Assembly (NCBI GenBank): GCA_034723595.1
Contig: JAYEPB010000016.1
Location: 1 to 6,092 of the forward strand
Origin: JAGLGH01 sp034723595
GTDB lineage: Archaea > Nanobdellota > Nanobdellia > Woesearchaeales > JAGLGH01
Length of the DNA stretch: 6,092 nucleotides
Direction of reading: 5' to 3'
The translations under genes and the position numbers were made by a program. Of this stretch, positions 5,373 through 6,092 are shown one piece after another (position 1 is the first letter of the stretch; every line of letters begins with the position of its first letter). A model generated the notes under the pieces. The model was not told the DNA's origin. It did no database searches and was given only the letters and a program-made list of their open reading frames with translations.

Positions 5373-5840
5373 ATGGTAGAACCGCCACCAGGCATGTTTG
5401 GAGCTAAACCTGCTCCAAAAGAAGAGAAAAAAGGAGGGCTTTTTGTAATAAAATCTTCTAAGCCTAAGGCTGCTCCGATTCCTTCAGTCACTCCTGCAGA
5501 AGTAGCAGCGCTTTCCGGCAGGCTGAGGGTGATTGAGGAAAGGATATACAATCTCAGGCGGAAAGGCCAGGTTACAGACCAGAACATGCTTATGCATAAT
5601 AAGAAAATTGCTGGCAACATCAGAGATCTTGATTCAGATATCAAAGAGTTAAGGATGGATATAGAAGACATTCGTTCAGTCATGCAGCAGATAATTTCAG
5701 AGATGAAAAAGTTTGCAAGCAGGAACGATGTTGACATCATAAAAAAATATGTTGACTTATGGGAACCTCTTAATTTTGTGACAAGAAACGAAGTAGAAAA
5801 GGTTGTTCTCGAGAAAATCAATGAAATGAGACAAAAGTAA
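5373..5840 (+). CDS. Hypothetical coiled-coil protein with a conserved-looking LWEPLNF C-terminal motif
   Basis: This 155-residue protein has no signal peptide or membrane helix. Residues 1-40 are a disordered, Pro/Lys-rich tail (MVEPPPGMFGAKPAPKEEKK). Residues about 41-115 form a long heptad-like helix (EVAALSGRLRVIEERIYNL, later DLDSDIKELRMDIEDIRSV). Residues 117-155 hold RNDVDIIKKYVDLWEPLNF followed by VTRNEVEKVV. The coiled coil followed by a short globular end is loosely reminiscent of archaellum/type IV pilus accessory proteins of the FlaC/FlaD kind, but I cannot assign it to that family. It is followed after 25 bases by another cytoplasmic hypothetical protein on the same strand, so the two are probably one transcription unit. 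The antisense frame covering it is a composition artefact. It is real as a gene; its function is unknown. Confidence 0.8.
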   Translation: MVEPPPGMFGAKPAPKEEKKGGLFVIKSSKPKAAPIPSVTPAEVAALSGRLRVIEERIYNLRRKGQVTDQNMLMHNKKIAGNIRDLDSDIKELRMDIEDIRSVMQQIISEMKKFASRNDVDIIKKYVDLWEPLNFVTRNEVEKVVLEKINEMRQK

Positions 5841-5865
5841 AAAAAGAATATAGGTGAAACGACAA

Positions 5866-6092
5866 ATGGCTTTATTTGAAAAAAAGAAAAAACCCCTTTC
5901 ACAGGTTCCTGCAGAAGCTCCAGATGCATCCAGTCTGCCTGTTGATCAAATCAAGGCAATGCAGGCCAGAGGATATGCAAATAATCAGATAATTCAGGCT
6001 TTACAGCGCGATGGCTATACTTCTCAGCAGGTATTTGATGCAATAAAGCAGGCTGAACTTAGCGCAGCAGTAGGAGCCCCTCTTCAGGAAGA
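5866..6092 (+). CDS. Hypothetical protein with two-helix repeat N-terminus (3' truncated by window)
   Basis: The ATG at 5866 has AGGTGA (5852-5857) eight bases upstream. The 75 visible residues start MALFEKKKKPLSQVPAEA, a basic, Pro-rich leader like that of the preceding gene. Then come two short helical units: VDQIKAMQARGYANNQIIQ and ALQRDGYTSQQVFDAIKQA. Both repeat a pattern of hydrophobic helix, G-Y, polar turn (NN or TS) and Q-hydrophobic helix, resembling small UBA-like or helical-pair modules used for protein-protein contacts. No enzyme motif is present. Because the upstream gene is a coiled-coil protein on the same strand, the pair may form a complex; that is inference. The rest of the protein lies outside the window. 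Confidence 0.75.
   Translation, partial: MALFEKKKKPLSQVPAEAPDASSLPVDQIKAMQARGYANNQIIQALQRDGYTSQQVFDAIKQAELSAAVGAPLQE

Noticed and set aside
5327..5929. A 200-codon open frame on the minus strand
   Set aside because: It lies antisense to the coiled-coil gene and the next gene's start, is rich in Phe/Ser/Leu as expected from reversed Lys/Glu codons, and has no family resemblance.
1..6092. CRISPR arrays, tRNA or rRNA genes, insertion sequences
   Set aside because: I saw no regular repeat-spacer structure, no tRNA cloverleaf landmarks, no rRNA-like sequence and no transposase or terminal inverted repeats.

Overview
The window looks like a piece of an AT-rich archaeal genome, most likely a DPANN archaeon of the Woesearchaeota/Pacearchaeota type. 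The evidence is archaeal TATA boxes (TTTATATA-like) at the expected distance from starts, a surface protein ending in a PEF-type sorting tail, an archaeal bifunctional phosphoglucose/phosphomannose isomerase, and small hypothetical proteins of a style I associate with these lineages. The lineage call is inference; no rRNA or tRNA is present to test it.

Layout. (1) 1-2035, plus strand: the 3' end of a surface protein with an Ig-like domain and a C-terminal PEF/transmembrane/Arg tail, overlapping by ATGA with a 549-residue secreted protein (Fn3-like, LamG-like, two Ig-like modules and a Cys-rich tail). (2) 2036-2254: about 220 bases without a clear gene, holding what may be a decayed coding remnant. 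(3) 2255-2512, minus strand: a small TM1266-type (iron-only hydrogenase system regulator family) protein, apparently leaderless. (4) 2513-2692: a G-poor, C-rich spacer with an imperfect direct repeat and an oligo-T terminator for the next operon. (5) 2693-4749, minus strand: a tight operon of a phosphoglucose/phosphomannose isomerase, a previously unlisted 57-residue membrane protein, and a ROK-family sugar kinase that has lost the zinc-binding cysteines. (6) 4750-5262: a small graveyard. Just upstream of the isomerase, and right behind its TATA box, is a 19-codon frame that reads like the N-terminus of a nitroreductase. On the opposite strand is a PAS-domain relic with an in-frame amber codon and two apparent frameshifts. 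(7) 5373-6092, plus strand: a coiled-coil protein with an unusual N-terminal Pro/Lys-rich tail, and the start of a second hypothetical protein with a two-helix repeat.

Functionally, the central operon would take free glucose (or another hexose) to the 6-phosphate by the ROK kinase and interconvert glucose-6-P, mannose-6-P and fructose-6-P by the isomerase. This is the entry to glycolysis or to sugar-nucleotide synthesis for the glycans expected on the heavily sequon-bearing surface proteins at the left end. No complete new system is demonstrated. The most interesting items are the small membrane protein locked between two sugar enzymes, the zinc-motif loss in the kinase, the orphan TM1266-type regulator, and the apparent capture of a dead nitroreductase gene's promoter by the sugar operon.
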